Shown: positions 62,181 to 64,000 of the stretch, piece by piece | Layout of the letters: each line of letters opens with the position of its first letter | Numbering within the stretch: the stretch's first letter is position 1 | Source: Budorcas taxicolor | Taxonomy: Eukaryota > Chordata > Mammalia > Artiodactyla > Bovidae | NCBI RefSeq assembly: GCF_023091745.1 | Contig: NC_068913.1 | Coordinates: 35,532,501-35,596,500 of the forward strand | DNA length: 64,000 nucleotides | Direction: 5' to 3' | Position numbers and translations under genes: made by a program | The notes under the pieces: generated by a model | The model's input: the letters and a program-made list of their open reading frames with translations, nothing else | What the model was told of the DNA's origin: nothing | Database searches by the model: none

Positions 62181-64000
62181 AAAGACTAATAGAGTTTTGC
62201 CAAGAAAATGCACTGGTCATAGCAAACACCCTCTTCCAACAACACAAGAGAAGACTCTACACATGGACATCACCAGATGGTCAACACCGAAATCAGATTG
62301 ATTATATTCTTTACAGCCAAAGATGGAGAAGCTCTATACAGTCAACAAAAACAGGACTGGGAGCTGACTGTGGCTCAGATCATGAACTCCTTATTGCCAA
62401 ATTCAGACGTAAATTGAAGAAAGTAGGGAAAACCATTAGACCATTCAGGTATGACCTAAATCAAATCCCTTATGATTATACAGTAGAAGTTAGAAATAGA
62501 TTTAAGGGCCTAGATTTGATAGACAGAGTGCCTGATGAACTATGGAATGAGGTTCATGACATTGTAGAGGAGACAGGGATCAAGACCATCCCCATGGAAA
62601 GGAAATGCAAAAAGCAAAATGGCTGTCTGGGGAACCTTACAAATAGCTGTGAAAAGAAGAGAAGTGAAAAGCAAAGGAGAAAAGGAAAGATATAAGCATC
62701 TGAATGCAGAGTTTCAAAGAATAGCAAGAGATAAGAAAGCCTTCTTCAGTGATCAATGCAAAGAAATAGAGGAAAAGAACAGAATGGGAAAGACTAGAAA
62801 ATTAGAGATACCAAGGGAACATTTCATGCAAAGATGGGCTGGATAAAGGACAGATATGGTATGGACCTAACAGAAGCAGAAGATATTAAGAAGAGGTGGC
62901 AAGAATACACAGAAAAACTGTATAAAAAAGATCTTCATGACCTGGATAATCACAGTGGTGTGATCAGTAATCTAGAGCCAGACATACTGGAATGTGAAGT
63001 CAAGTGGGCCTTAGAAAGCATCACTACGAACAAAGCTAGTGGAGGTGATGGAATTCCAGTGGAGCTATTTCAAATCTTGAAAGATGATGCTGTGAAAGTG
63101 CTGCACTCAATATGCCAGCAAATGTGGAAAACTCAGCAGTGGCCACAGGACTGGAAAAGGTCAGTTTTCATTCCAATCCCAAAGAAAGGCAATGCCAAAG
63201 AATGCTTAAACTACCATACAATTGCACTCATCTCACATGCTAGTAAAGTAATGCTCAAAATTCTCCAAGCCAGGCTTCAGCAATATATGAACCGTGAATT
63301 TCCAGATGTTCAACCTGGTTTTAGAAAAGGCAGAGGAACCAGAGATCAAATTGCAAACATCCTCTGGATCATGAAAAAAGCAAGAGAGTTCCAGAAAAAC
63401 ATCTATTTCTGCTTTATTGACTATGCCAAAGCCTTTGACTGTGTGGATCACAATCAACTGTGGAAAATTCTTCAAGAGATGGGAATACCAGACCACCTGA
63501 CCTGCCTCTTGAGAAATCTGTATGCAGGTCAGGAAGCAACAGTTAGAACTGCACATGGAACAACAGACTGGTTCCAAATAGGAAAAGGAGTATGTCAAGG
63601 CTATATATTGTCACCCTGCTTATTTAACTTATATGTAGAGTACATCATGAGAAACGCTGAACTGGAAGAAAAACAAGCTGGAATCAAGACTGCCAGGAGA
63701 AATATCAATAACCTCAGATATGCAGATGACACCACCCTTATGGCAGAAAGTGAAGAGGAACTCAAAAGCCTCTTGATGAAAGTGAAAGAGGAGAGTGAAA
63801 AAGTTGGCTTAAAGCTCAACATTCAGAAAACGAAGATCATGGCATCTGGTCCCACCACTTCATGGGAAATAGATGGGGAAACAGTGGAAATAGTGTCAGA
63901 CTTTATTTTTTGGGGCTCCAAAGCCACTGCAGATGGTGATTGCAGCCATGAAATTAAAAGACGCTTACTCCTTGGAGGAAAAGTTAGGAGCAACCTAGAT
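62181..64000 (+). mobile_element. BovB LINE body (endonuclease end and reverse transcriptase), runs off the right edge
   Basis: Sense RTE-clade LINE. The frame starting near 62183 holds the APE-type endonuclease end, with QIDYILYS and the catalytic SDHELL (62375-62392). Two compensating frameshifts lie near 62600-62640 and 62795. From the ATG at 62834 the frame stays open for all 389 codons to base 64000. It includes the RT fingers and palm (KKGNAKECLNYHTIALIS, GFRKGRGTRDQIANILWIM, FCFIDYAKAFDCVD) and the catalytic YADD (63719-63730). Because it is cut by the window edge, the true 3' end, tail and target duplication cannot be seen. Confidence 0.93.

Overview
This is ruminant nuclear DNA, most likely bovine or a close relative. 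Three signs support that: dense Bov-tA/Bov-A2 tRNA-type SINEs, several BovB (RTE-clade) LINE copies, and a bovine-type L1 3' end. The species cannot be fixed from the sequence alone. Nothing prokaryotic is present, and I see no CRISPR array, operon, tRNA or rRNA gene.

The only host gene I can support is GRM3 (metabotropic glutamate receptor 3), on the minus strand. Three coding exons lie in the window. Exon 4 (25135-26201) encodes the end of the ligand-binding domain, the cysteine-rich domain and TM1-TM6. Exon 5 (15078-15252) encodes TM7 and the start of the cytoplasmic tail. Exon 6 (1048-1121) encodes the last 24 residues and the stop. All splice borders follow GT/AG and the phases agree (0 between exons 4 and 5, 1 between exons 5 and 6). 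Together they give about 437 residues, roughly the second half of an ~879-residue receptor. Exons 1-3 lie beyond the right edge. Exon numbers follow the human six-exon gene.

Layout from left to right: 3' flank and 3' UTR (1-1047); exon 6; intron 5 (about 14 kb, mostly old L2/MIR/DNA-transposon relics with a few Bov SINEs); exon 5; intron 4 (about 9.9 kb, old repeats, no Bov SINE seen); exon 4; then at least 37.8 kb of intron 3, which is far richer in young ruminant elements. In intron 3, BovB 3' fragments and Bov SINEs cluster at 26.8-29.9 kb and 32.4-45.5 kb. A 5'-truncated L1 with a 16-bp target duplication sits at 52.7-53.6 kb. The last 7 kb hold a broken gammaretrovirus-like (ERV1) provirus relic, split by an antisense BovB and an LTR fragment. 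A second, sense BovB follows, begins with a 5' inversion and runs off the right edge with its reverse-transcriptase frame still open.

I found no convincing new biological system. The most useful observations are: a stop in the shifted frame of exon 5 that would make an exon-4-skipped GRM3 transcript end early; the twin-priming-type 5' inversion in the terminal BovB; nested insertions with clear target duplications; and several short unexplained local duplications (50, 75, about 105 and about 110 bp).
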